From Clostridia bacterium (GTDB lineage Bacteria; Bacillota; Clostridia; Christensenellales; Pumilibacteraceae), in NCBI GenBank assembly GCA_022793815.1, contig JAAWDP010000014.1, positions 21,663 to 85,662 on the forward strand: a DNA stretch of 64,000 bases, read 5' to 3'. This document shows, piece by piece, positions 1-7,440 of the stretch. Each line of letters opens with the position of its first letter. Positions within the stretch are counted from its first letter, which is position 1. The position numbers were made by a program, and so were the translations under genes. Under the pieces are notes generated by a model that did no database searches, was not told where the DNA came from, and saw nothing but the letters and a program-made list of their open reading frames with translations.

Positions 1-678
1 TTCGTAAAAAGAAATCCCTTATACAATAACGATTGCGCCGACACGGCTTGCACGGTATGCGGAGGGTGCATGAAGAGAGAGTGCGTCCATTCTTCGGAAG
101 AAACGCATAAGTTCTGCGGCGGCGACCATGCGAATACACTCGAAATAGAGGCGGAGGACGCCTATGTATACAGAACCGACGGCAACGCATCTATTGTGGA
201 TTATTCCGAAACCTCACGCGGGTGCGTGCATGCGGATTATGCCAACGTCAAGTTTACGATAACCGTAAGCAAGGCTTGCACCGTTACGCTGAAAATCCGC
301 AGCGGAAGCATTTCCGAGAAGTTCACCGATAAAGGCGCAATATTCGTAAACGACGCCGACGAGCCGCTTGCGACGAACGCAAGGTTTGCTCAAACCCGCA
401 CCGTCGAAGACCATAAGTGCAGTATGGCATGGACTACCATCGGCTGTATATCGCTTAAAGAGGGCGTCAACACGATAGATGTTTGCCAAAAAGACGGCGG
501 TTATCAATATCATCTCGATAAGATAGCGATTTTGTACGGCGAAGACGTTACGATTACTTACGAGAAAATAGATAACAGCGCCATTACGGAGAATAAGAAC
601 AGCGGACCTATGCCCAAGACCGACGAAGACTTCGACATACCCGCCGACGAGCTTAAAAACAAAAAGTATCAAGCATAA
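1..678 (+). CDS. 3' end of a secreted/surface protein with a CBM35-like module (5' truncated by window)
   Basis: The reading frame is open from base 1, so the ATG at base 70 is probably internal and the gene begins outside the window. The visible part opens with a Cys-rich stretch (six Cys within about 30 residues: C-x4-C-x2-C-x2-C, then two more), followed by a beta-rich module beginning LEIEAEDAYVY and ending HLDKIAILYG. That 'EAE...' opening and 'vDxixv' ending is the pattern of CBM6/CBM35-like carbohydrate-binding modules, and it recurs in the lipoproteins at 4997, 14170 and 51922. A polar tail rich in Asp, Glu and Lys follows. No catalytic domain is visible. Ligand binding is inferred from the fold pattern only. 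A strong terminator lies 76 bp after the stop. Confidence 0.7.
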   Translation, partial: FVKRNPLYNNDCADTACTVCGGCMKRECVHSSEETHKFCGGDHANTLEIEAEDAYVYRTDGNASIVDYSETSRGCVHADYANVKFTITVSKACTVTLKIRSGSISEKFTDKGAIFVNDADEPLATNARFAQTRTVEDHKCSMAWTTIGCISLKEGVNTIDVCQKDGGYQYHLDKIAILYGEDVTITYEKIDNSAITENKNSGPMPKTDEDFDIPADELKNKKYQA

Positions 679-753
679 CTCCAGCCCCGAAAAAAAAGAC
701 GTTTGCAAAAAGAAGAACTATATATAATGTATAGTCTTTCATGATTCGAAAAA

Positions 754-785
754 GGCGCGGACCCGTAAAAGTCCGCGCCTTTTTC
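754..785 (+). terminator. Intrinsic terminator
   Basis: A perfect 9-bp stem (ggcggac-type arms 754-762 and 771-779) with an 8-nt loop is followed by five T. It ends the transcript of the CBM-like gene. Confidence 0.9.
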
Positions 786-828
786 GCAAGTGAAAAATCA
801 TAATAAAACGGAAAAACTTCCAAAACAC

Positions 829-856
829 TTGACAAACGTCGGTGGGGGGTTATAAT
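829..856 (+). promoter_or_regulatory. Sigma-A promoter with a G6 run in its spacer
   Basis: TTGACA (829-834), 16-bp spacer, TATAAT (851-856); both boxes match consensus. The spacer contains six consecutive G. It would start an RNA at about 862 that runs into the hairpin at 970-996 and then the ABC-F gene. Confidence 0.75.
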
Positions 857-859
857 AAG

Positions 860-1001
860 CGTGAGTCGAACGTCACTGTTCGATAACCGATTCATCTTTC
901 GTTACGGGAAATCTCAGAAGCATTTGCTTGCAGACGGTTACGGCATAATCGGTAAATAACGTAAAACAACAGAGCGTCCGAATTTCGGGCGCTCTGGTTT
1001 A
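860..1001 (+). ncRNA. Candidate attenuator leader or small RNA upstream of the ABC-F gene
   Basis: This fills most of the 405-bp gap between the CBM-like gene and the ABC-F gene. RNA from the 829-856 promoter would carry short complementary segments (aaccgat near 886 with atcggt near 950; cgtta near 899 with taacg near 956) and end in an 11-bp hairpin (970-996) followed by a weak U tract. ABC-F resistance genes are often controlled by such attenuators, but no convincing leader peptide is seen, and a free-standing small RNA is equally possible. Confidence 0.35.
970..1001 (+). terminator. Weak terminator-like hairpin
   Basis: 11-bp stem (cagagcgtccg at 970-980 with cgggcgctctg at 986-996, one G-U pair) and a 5-nt loop. 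The following sequence is GGTTTAT, a poor U tract, so termination is probably partial. Confidence 0.5.
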
Positions 1002-1044
1002 TAAAGCAGTCTGCATGCCGAGGTTTGTCGTTCGGTTTACGCAC

Positions 1045-1074
1045 TTGACCGCATGCTGTAAAATATGATACAAT
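1045..1074 (+). promoter_or_regulatory. Promoter immediately upstream of the ABC-F gene
   Basis: TTGACC (1045-1050), 18-bp spacer, TACAAT (1069-1074). The predicted start near 1081 is only about 3 nt before the ATG at 1084, so this transcript would be nearly leaderless. Confidence 0.6.
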
Positions 1075-1083
1075 ATAGGCATT

Positions 1084-2673
1084 ATGAGCGTACTGGAAAT
1101 AAAAGAACTCACACATACTTTCGACGGCAAAGTGCTGTTCGAAAAAGCCGACCTCACCGTGATGAACGGCGAGCATATAGGCGTAGTAGGATTGAACGGG
1201 GCGGGCAAGTCCACGTTTATCAACATACTTGCGGGGCGAATCGTGCAGGACGACGGGCTTGTAAAATGGAATTCGTCCTGCCGTTGGGGCTATCTCGACC
1301 AACACGCCGACATAGACAGAAGCAAAACCGTAATGGAGTATTTGCTTTGTTCTTTCGCGCACCTTTACGAAATGAACGAAAGACTGGAAAAAATTTACGA
1401 ACAAATGGACGGTTGCGGCGACGACGCGGACGAATTGGAACGCCTTATCGAAAAAAGCAACTCACTGCTCGAACGTCTGACGGACAGCGGATTTTTCGAT
1501 TTGGACGCGACGGTAAAAAAAGTCGCAAACGGACTCGGCGTCGGCGCTTTCGGCTATGACACCGTTATAGGCGAGCTCAGCGGCGGACAGCGCGCCAAAC
1601 TGATGCTTTCGCGTCTGCTTCTCGAACAGCCCGACTTAATGCTTTTGGACGAGCCGACCAACTTTCTCGACATCGAACACATCGACTGGCTGGCGTCGTT
1701 TTTGAATTCGTTTAAAGGCACTTTTCTCGTCATTTCGCACGATACCGATTTTCTGAACCGCGTCTGCAAAAGTATAGTCGGAATAGAAAACGGACAAATC
1801 AAAAAATACGGCGGCAACTATTCCGCATACCTTGTTCAGCGCGAGCAGAACATGAAACAGTATGAAGAAAACTATTTGCGCCAACAGCGCGAAATAGAAA
1901 AAATGGAAGATTACATCAACCGCAACCGCGCCCGAGCTGCTACGGCAGGCATGGCAAACGCACGCAAAAAACAACTTGAAAAAATGGATAAACTCAAAAA
2001 GCCGACCGTGATTTACGATGCGGAATTTACTTTCCCATACGTCGAACTTCATACGCGCGATTTGCTTGACGTCAAAAACCTTCTAATCGGCTACGACGAG
2101 CCGCTGCTTCCGCCGTTCGATTTGCATATAGGTTCGGACGACAAACTGTGGATTCGCGGTACAAACGGAATAGGTAAAACCACGCTTGTCAAAACGCTGA
2201 CGGGCGCACTGAAACCGCTCGGCGGTTCGTATCGTTTTCATCCGTTTGCGAAGATAGGTTATATAGAACAGGAACCGAATTTTTCCGACGGCGAAATCAG
2301 CGCCGCAACCTATGTTTCCGACCGTCTGCCGCGCTTTGACGGCAAGCGTATCCGTTCCGCTCTCGCATCGTCGGGTATAAAAAACGACCTTGCGGTAAAG
2401 CCTATAAAGCAGCTTAGCGGCGGCGAACAGGTGCGCGTAAAACTTACCGTGCTCACGTTCACCGAAACCAATCTGCTTATTTTGGACGAACCGACCAATC
2501 ACCTCGACGTGCGTGCGAAAGCCGCGCTGCTCGATGCGCTCAAACGTTATAAGGGCGCATTGATTCTCGTGAGTCACGAACGCGAATTTGCCGAAGAACT
2601 TTGCTCGGATATACTCGACATAAAGGGCGAAGGCGCTGTGTCCGTAAAAAAACGGCAGCCGAAAACACGGTAA
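1084..2673 (+). CDS. ABC-F family ATPase (ribosome-associated / possible ribosomal protection)
   Basis: A 529-residue soluble protein with two ABC domains and no membrane segments. Domain 1 has Walker A GLNGAGKST, signature LSGGQ and Walker B with DEPTNFLD; domain 2 has GTNGIGKTT, LSGGEQ and DEPTNHLD. Between them lies the charged helical linker (about residues 245-310) typical of ABC-F proteins, which enter the ribosomal E site and act as translation factors or dislodge antibiotics. Length and layout fit the YbiT/YdiF-like group; the sequence alone does not show whether it gives resistance. The ATG has only a weak AGG upstream and sits a few bases from a predicted transcription start. No C-terminal extension is present. 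Confidence 0.93.
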   Translation: MSVLEIKELTHTFDGKVLFEKADLTVMNGEHIGVVGLNGAGKSTFINILAGRIVQDDGLVKWNSSCRWGYLDQHADIDRSKTVMEYLLCSFAHLYEMNERLEKIYEQMDGCGDDADELERLIEKSNSLLERLTDSGFFDLDATVKKVANGLGVGAFGYDTVIGELSGGQRAKLMLSRLLLEQPDLMLLDEPTNFLDIEHIDWLASFLNSFKGTFLVISHDTDFLNRVCKSIVGIENGQIKKYGGNYSAYLVQREQNMKQYEENYLRQQREIEKMEDYINRNRARAATAGMANARKKQLEKMDKLKKPTVIYDAEFTFPYVELHTRDLLDVKNLLIGYDEPLLPPFDLHIGSDDKLWIRGTNGIGKTTLVKTLTGALKPLGGSYRFHPFAKIGYIEQEPNFSDGEISAATYVSDRLPRFDGKRIRSALASSGIKNDLAVKPIKQLSGGEQVRVKLTVLTFTETNLLILDEPTNHLDVRAKAALLDALKRYKGALILVSHEREFAEELCSDILDIKGEGAVSVKKRQPKTR

Positions 2674-2688
2674 TTTCGGGGGAAAGCC

Positions 2689-2718
2689 TTGACAAAAGCA
2701 CTAAATTTGTGATATTGT
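2689..2718 (+). promoter_or_regulatory. Promoter of the LytTR two-component operon
   Basis: TTGACA (2689-2694), 18-bp spacer, TATTGT (2713-2718), followed by a gagagg ribosome-binding site and the ATG at 2746. Confidence 0.75.
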
Positions 2719-2745
2719 TAAAAAAATATCGGGTGAGAGGAAAAT

Positions 2746-3450
2746 ATGATTAAGATTGCAATAGTCGAAGACAATCCTCAGGATGCCGACCGACTCCGAA
2801 ACTATGCCGAGCGTGCTCTCGAAAGTTTCGGCGAAACGGGCGAAATAACATTGTTTACCAATGCGGTGTCTTTTTTGGAAGGTTACCGCGGCTGTTACGA
2901 CGTTGTTTTTATGGATATAGAACTGCCCGATCTCAACGGAATGGATACGGCGAAACGTCTCCGTGCCGTGGATAAGGACGTCGTACTTATTTTCGTGACG
3001 AATATGGCGCAGTTTGCTCTGGGCGGCTATGCCGTTGATGCAATGGATTTCATGGTCAAGCCCGTTTCTTACGACAACCTTGCCGTAAAAATGTCGCGCG
3101 CGCTGAATAAACTGTCTGCGCAGAAAGAAGAGAAAATCATTATTCAGGGCAAAACGGGAGCAACCGTTTTGTCCGTTTCCAAAATAAAATACGTCGAGGT
3201 GATGAATCACAAGGTGATTTTCTATACGACCGACGGCAAAGTTTCATCGTCGGGGTCGCTAAGCAAATTCGAGGAAAAATTGCCGAAGCGCAAATTTTCG
3301 CGTTGCAACAACTGCTATCTCGTAAACCTCGATTACGTGACGGGCGTCGACGATTTCACTGCGTACATCGGCAAAGAAAGTCTGCCGATAAGCCGCTCTC
3401 GCAAGAAACCGTTTCTCAAAGACATAGCTGACTATCTCGGGGGGGGGTGA
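2746..3450 (+). CDS. LytTR-family response regulator (AgrA/VirR-like)
   Basis: A 234-residue regulator. Residues 1-125 are a receiver domain: acidic pair E8-D9, phospho-acceptor D57 in FMDIELPD, conserved Thr in VTN and Lys in MVKPVS. Residues about 135-230 are a LytTR DNA-binding domain (KYVEVMNHKVIFYTTDG, then FSRCNNCYLVNLDYV). It is the first gene of an operon with the AgrC-like kinase, in the same frame and 9 bp apart. No AgrD-like peptide or AgrB processing gene is visible, so the input is unknown. Its position directly before glycosidase cluster 1 suggests it controls that cluster (inference). The last three codons are GGG GGG GGG, part of a nine-G run, so length changes would replace the C-terminal tail. 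Confidence 0.93.
   Translation: MIKIAIVEDNPQDADRLRNYAERALESFGETGEITLFTNAVSFLEGYRGCYDVVFMDIELPDLNGMDTAKRLRAVDKDVVLIFVTNMAQFALGGYAVDAMDFMVKPVSYDNLAVKMSRALNKLSAQKEEKIIIQGKTGATVLSVSKIKYVEVMNHKVIFYTTDGKVSSSGSLSKFEEKLPKRKFSRCNNCYLVNLDYVTGVDDFTAYIGKESLPISRSRKKPFLKDIADYLGGG
3439..3447 (+). repeat. G9 homopolymer at regulator stop / kinase ribosome-binding site
   Basis: Nine G encode the last three Gly of the response regulator and, with the following TGA, form a GGGGGTGA element that can act as Shine-Dalgarno for the kinase ATG nine bases later. With G8 the regulator would gain about 20 extra residues, with G10 about 32. Confidence 0.9.
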
Positions 3451-3459
3451 CTTTTACAA

Positions 3460-4839
3460 ATGTACGAAATCGGCGCTTTGTTTTGGTCGCGGTTCGTTTT
3501 TTTGACGGAGCTTATCCTTGCGGAGGTTCTGCTTGTCTGGCGGCTTAAACGGCGAAATAAATTTTGGATAAGACTGCCCTTGACCGTTTTGGGCGTATAT
3601 GCGCTTACTTTTGCCGTACCGACCTGGGATAATGCCTTTTACGCCCCTTTCATGTACCTCATGATTTTTGCGCTGACTGTCGGCGCGGTAATGGTGCTGT
3701 TTAAAGAGCGTTTCATAAAAACCCTTTTCTGCGGGGTCGCGGGTTATACCTTGCAGCATATCGCCGTCGAGGTTTTCGGACTTTGCGCGGTCACAATGGG
3801 ATTTTACGGAGCGTCCAGCCTTTACGGCAACACTTCGTTCGATTTTATGATAATTTACGGCAGTACGGGCACGACCGCCATAAGCGGCAATCCGTTTACG
3901 ATAATGGTGTACGGATTTGTTTACGGTATTACATATTTCTGCGGTCATCGCTTTATCTGTCACAGACTGGGCGGTAAGTCGGATTTCGGCGTCGATAATA
4001 AAAAAATGTTCGTGATAGCCGTGATAATTCTGTTTTTCGATTTGGTCGTAAGTTCGGTCATAGGCGCTTACAGCCAAAGGGACTATAATCGCGTATACGT
4101 GGCAATCATAGAAATGTTCAATATTTTCTGTTGCGTGTTTGCCGTCTATCTTCAATTCGACATAGACGAAAAGAGCAAACTTCAAAACGATTTGTTCGTC
4201 ATAAAGCGGCTGTGGAACGAAAAGGAGGAACAGTACGCAGTCAGCAAAGAAAATATCGAACTTATAAATCAGAAATGCCACGACCTCAAACATCAAATCC
4301 GCACGATAGGCAGCCGCGGCTCGCTCGACGAAAACGTAGTAAGAGAAATAGAAGACGCCATTTCTATTTACGATTCGCCCGTCAAGACGGGCAACGAAGC
4401 GCTGGACATAATTCTTACGGAAAAAAGTTTGTATTGTTCCCGCCACGGAATAAAATTCTGCTGTATAATCGACGGAGAAAAACTGTCGTTCATGTCCGAC
4501 GCCGACCTATATTCGCTGTTCGGCAATATAATAGACAATGCCGTCGAAGCGGTCGAACCTCTCGCCGACGGCAAGAAAACGATAAGCCTTTCTATAAAGG
4601 AAGTGCGGGATTTTCTTACCATCAATATTCATAATTACTATGACAGCGAACTCATGTTCGAAGGGCAGCTGCCGGTCACGACAAAAGGGGACACGGCATA
4701 TCACGGCTACGGTATGAAGAGCGTGCAAATGCTCTGCCGCAAGTACGGCGGCGAGTTGTCCATAAAGACCGAAAACAAGGTGTTCAACCTAAATATAGTC
4801 TTTCCCATGAGCGGTTTGCGCACGCAAAACGACGGATAA
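3460..4839 (+). CDS. AgrC-like GHKL sensor histidine kinase
   Basis: A 459-residue membrane kinase. About the first 220 residues are hydrophobic with roughly six membrane segments and no recognisable extracellular sensor domain. The cytoplasmic half has a phospho-acceptor region with His in CHDLKHQIRTIG, then a GHKL ATPase: N box NIIDNAVEAV and G-box region YHGYGMKSVQ. This matches the HATPase_c_5 type that pairs with LytTR regulators and usually senses peptides. It follows its regulator by 9 bp and is probably translationally coupled. A hairpin terminator follows at 4880-4910. The signal cannot be deduced. Confidence 0.92.
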   Translation: MYEIGALFWSRFVFLTELILAEVLLVWRLKRRNKFWIRLPLTVLGVYALTFAVPTWDNAFYAPFMYLMIFALTVGAVMVLFKERFIKTLFCGVAGYTLQHIAVEVFGLCAVTMGFYGASSLYGNTSFDFMIIYGSTGTTAISGNPFTIMVYGFVYGITYFCGHRFICHRLGGKSDFGVDNKKMFVIAVIILFFDLVVSSVIGAYSQRDYNRVYVAIIEMFNIFCCVFAVYLQFDIDEKSKLQNDLFVIKRLWNEKEEQYAVSKENIELINQKCHDLKHQIRTIGSRGSLDENVVREIEDAISIYDSPVKTGNEALDIILTEKSLYCSRHGIKFCCIIDGEKLSFMSDADLYSLFGNIIDNAVEAVEPLADGKKTISLSIKEVRDFLTINIHNYYDSELMFEGQLPVTTKGDTAYHGYGMKSVQMLCRKYGGELSIKTENKVFNLNIVFPMSGLRTQNDG

Positions 4840-4850
4840 CGAATTTGTTC

Positions 4851-4878
4851 TTGAAAAATCGAATATTGATTATATAAT
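4851..4878 (+). promoter_or_regulatory. Probable promoter of glycosidase cluster 1, overlapping the upstream terminator
   Basis: TTGAAA (4851-4856), 16-bp spacer, TATAAT (4873-4878). The predicted start near 4885 falls inside the 5' arm of the terminator hairpin 4880-4910. RNA made here lacks the full stem, whereas read-through from the kinase forms it. Confidence 0.6.
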
Positions 4879-4879
4879 T

Positions 4880-4916
4880 ACGGTGTAACCTCAAATTGCG
4901 GTTGCACCGTTTTTTG
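4880..4916 (+). terminator. Terminator of the two-component operon
   Basis: 11-nt arms acggtgtaacc (4880-4890) and ggttgcaccgt (4900-4910) with one internal mismatch, followed by six T. Confidence 0.85.
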
Positions 4917-4996
4917 TTTAGGTATTTGCCGTTTTCGCCGGAGGGCGAAAGCGCGGATATATAAAAAGAAAAGCAGATACAAAAGGAGGATTTTGT

Positions 4997-7423
4997 ATGA
5001 GAAAGAAGTTTACGGTATCCATTGTGGCGATAATGCTCGCATGCATGCTTGTGTTTGCCGCTTGCGGGGAGCCCAAACCCGGACCGGGTCCGGGGCCCGG
5101 ACCCGGTCCCGATGTCATCACTTCGGGAGATACGGTCACAGACCTCGAAATTACGCAGATGCCGAGCAAGCTCAAATATAAGAATGGCGAAAGATTCAAT
5201 CCCGCCGGGCTTTTGTTCGACGTTGTGTACGAGAACGGCTACGACGGCGACGTCGATTTGACGGGCAGCGACCTCGACGGCTGGGAGCCTGCGGGCGCGC
5301 TGACTGCGGACGTGACGAAAGTCAAGCTTAAATTCGAAGGCTTTGTCAAAGAAATTTCGATAACGGTCGAGAACAAAGTGCTTAACTCAATCGAAATCGC
5401 GGATTTGCCCGATATACGCTCGTATGCGAAAGGCGAAAAGCTCAATCTTGCCGGACTTGTCGTAAACGCCGACTATGCCGAGGGCAAAATCGAAAACGAA
5501 AGCGGCTACGTCATAAAGGACAGCGAAGGCAATGTCTACGAAGACGGAATGACGCTCGACAAAGCGGCGGACGACCTCGAACTCACCGTAAGCCTCACCG
5601 TAGGCGAAATCACGAAAGAAGCGTCGTTCATCATTCACGTTTATTCCGGTTTCTCGGTTCAAGCCGAAGACGCGTTCTTCGCAAGCGAGGAAAACCCCGA
5701 GCCGCCTACGGACAGAAGCTATACCGTTATGGCTAATCTCGGCGACAAAACCTGGACGGGAAGCAACTCCGTATTTAAAAACGACTGTACGTATACCGGC
5801 AGCGGCTATCTTTCCACGACAAAGAACCTCGTTGTAGATTTCTTCGTCTATTCCGAAGTAGATATCAATGGCGCGGACTTGGTGCTTGTTGCATCAAGTA
5901 CGCTTAACGGAGTCGGCGAAATGCTCGACGTACAGTTCAATAAAATGTGCGACGTGTACATTGTCGACGATTCCATGGAGCCGCCTGCGGTTGAACCTAC
6001 CGAACCCGAAGAAGGCGAGGAAGGAACGGAAGGGGAAGAACCCGAAACGCCCGTATTCGACCCCACGCCCGGCAAATACAACGAAACCAAAGTTTGGATA
6101 GATAACGACGTAATTTTGGAAGGAAAGCCTTTCCCTGCGCAAGGCAGCGGCGGAAACAAATGGACGAACTGGTGCGACGTTCCGTTCGGCAGAATGGACA
6201 TCAAAGCAGGCTTCAACCACATTAGAATCTATTTCCACGGCGGCGAAAGAAGTCCTCAGGACGGAACGCTTCGTACCCCGAACGTAGACCGTCTCGACGT
6301 CAGAGTCAGCGACAATCCCGCAGACCGCGGCGATGAAGCGACCGATATAAAAATCACGTCCAACCCGACCAAAACGGCTTACAAGGTAGGCGAGAAATTC
6401 GACCCGACGGGTCTTACGTTCGACGTAGTGTATAAGAACGGCTACGAGGGCGATAAGGATTTCGGAGTTGTCAAAATCAACTGGGAAGAAAAAGAACTTA
6501 CCGTTCAGGATACGTTCGTTGAAATTTCGTACAGAAACATCAAAAAACAGATTCCCATAGTCGTCACCGAAAAGGTGCTCGAAAGCATCGAGATACTTCG
6601 CGAACCGCTCAAATATAACAGAGCGGGCGACGTGCTCAATCTCGGCGGACTTGTCGTAGAAGCCACCTATGACAGCGGCAAAGAAATCATTGCCCCGCAA
6701 ATCGTCGAAAAGGTTGAAGTCGACGGCGTGGAAACGGAAAACATAATAAACGGTTATATCGTGAAAGATTCCGAGGGTAACTCCGTCGGCGCAGACTACA
6801 AGCTGACCGAAATCCCTGCGGACGGTCTTACCTTCACGGTCGAGTATGAAAACAACGGTGTTACCAAGACGGCGGAATTTGCGGTAAAGACCTACGAAAA
6901 CAAATTCGTAGTCGAAGCCGAAAATACGACGGTTTCCGAAAATGCAAGCTATGCCGTTCACAAAAACATCAACAAGGTGGAAACCGGCAATAATGCGGCT
7001 TCCGGCGGAAGCGGTGTGTCTACGAAGGTCGGTTCGGTAATCGAGTTCTACATTTACAGCGAAACCGCAATCGAGAACGCCGAAATCATAATCAACCTTG
7101 CGGCAAACAACCGTAATTTGACGCTGGCGAAACAAGAGGACGTTCAGGCTAACAAGATTGTAAAAGTTGCCGTCGACGACGAGGAGATAGACCTTGCCGA
7201 CACCGTTATCTTGAAAGGTAAGTATTGGAAGTATACCGATGAAAACGGTCAGGAAGTAAGCAAGAGCCCTTGGTATACTTGTTCCGACTTTACCCTCGGC
7301 GTAATGAACCTTAAAGCGGGATTTACGAAAGTTACCTTGACTGTAACGGGCAGCATTAAAGACCTTGGCGATAACAAGTCCATGCGTACTCCCAACGTGG
7401 ACTGCTTGCAAGTAAGATATTGA
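4997..7423 (+). CDS. Surface lipoprotein with repeated Ig-like and CBM35-like modules
   Basis: 808 residues. The N-terminus is a lipoprotein signal peptide ending LVFAAC, followed by a (Gly-Pro)6-type linker. Two similar halves follow. Each has two bacterial Ig-like units of about 70-80 residues, opening with patterns such as 'YKNGERFNPAGLLFDVVY' and 'YKVGEKFDPTGLTFDVVY'. Each then has a CBM6/35-like module (starting FSVQAEDAFF and FVVEAENTTV) that ends TPNVDRLDVR or TPNVDCLQVRY. An acidic Glu-Pro-rich insert interrupts the first module near residues 330-355. There is no catalytic motif, so a carbohydrate-binding or scaffold role is inferred. A strong aaaggagg site precedes the ATG, and the GH3 gene follows after 17 bp in the same operon. 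Confidence 0.85.
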   Translation: MRKKFTVSIVAIMLACMLVFAACGEPKPGPGPGPGPGPDVITSGDTVTDLEITQMPSKLKYKNGERFNPAGLLFDVVYENGYDGDVDLTGSDLDGWEPAGALTADVTKVKLKFEGFVKEISITVENKVLNSIEIADLPDIRSYAKGEKLNLAGLVVNADYAEGKIENESGYVIKDSEGNVYEDGMTLDKAADDLELTVSLTVGEITKEASFIIHVYSGFSVQAEDAFFASEENPEPPTDRSYTVMANLGDKTWTGSNSVFKNDCTYTGSGYLSTTKNLVVDFFVYSEVDINGADLVLVASSTLNGVGEMLDVQFNKMCDVYIVDDSMEPPAVEPTEPEEGEEGTEGEEPETPVFDPTPGKYNETKVWIDNDVILEGKPFPAQGSGGNKWTNWCDVPFGRMDIKAGFNHIRIYFHGGERSPQDGTLRTPNVDRLDVRVSDNPADRGDEATDIKITSNPTKTAYKVGEKFDPTGLTFDVVYKNGYEGDKDFGVVKINWEEKELTVQDTFVEISYRNIKKQIPIVVTEKVLESIEILREPLKYNRAGDVLNLGGLVVEATYDSGKEIIAPQIVEKVEVDGVETENIINGYIVKDSEGNSVGADYKLTEIPADGLTFTVEYENNGVTKTAEFAVKTYENKFVVEAENTTVSENASYAVHKNINKVETGNNAASGGSGVSTKVGSVIEFYIYSETAIENAEIIINLAANNRNLTLAKQEDVQANKIVKVAVDDEEIDLADTVILKGKYWKYTDENGQEVSKSPWYTCSDFTLGVMNLKAGFTKVTLTVTGSIKDLGDNKSMRTPNVDCLQVRY
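5081..5109 (+). repeat. GC-rich perfect palindrome in the lipoprotein linker
   Basis: Arms ggaccgggtccggg (5081-5094) and cccggacccggtcc (5096-5109) are perfect inverted repeats around one base. They encode the Gly-Pro linker just after the lipid-attachment Cys and should fold very stably in mRNA or single-stranded DNA. Confidence 0.9.
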
Positions 7424-7440
7424 TTTTTTAGGAGCGTTTA

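Noticed and set aside
2746..4839. A complete agr quorum-sensing locus
   Set aside because: The regulator and kinase are of AgrA/AgrC type, but no AgrB protease or AgrD precursor peptide is found within the surrounding sequence.
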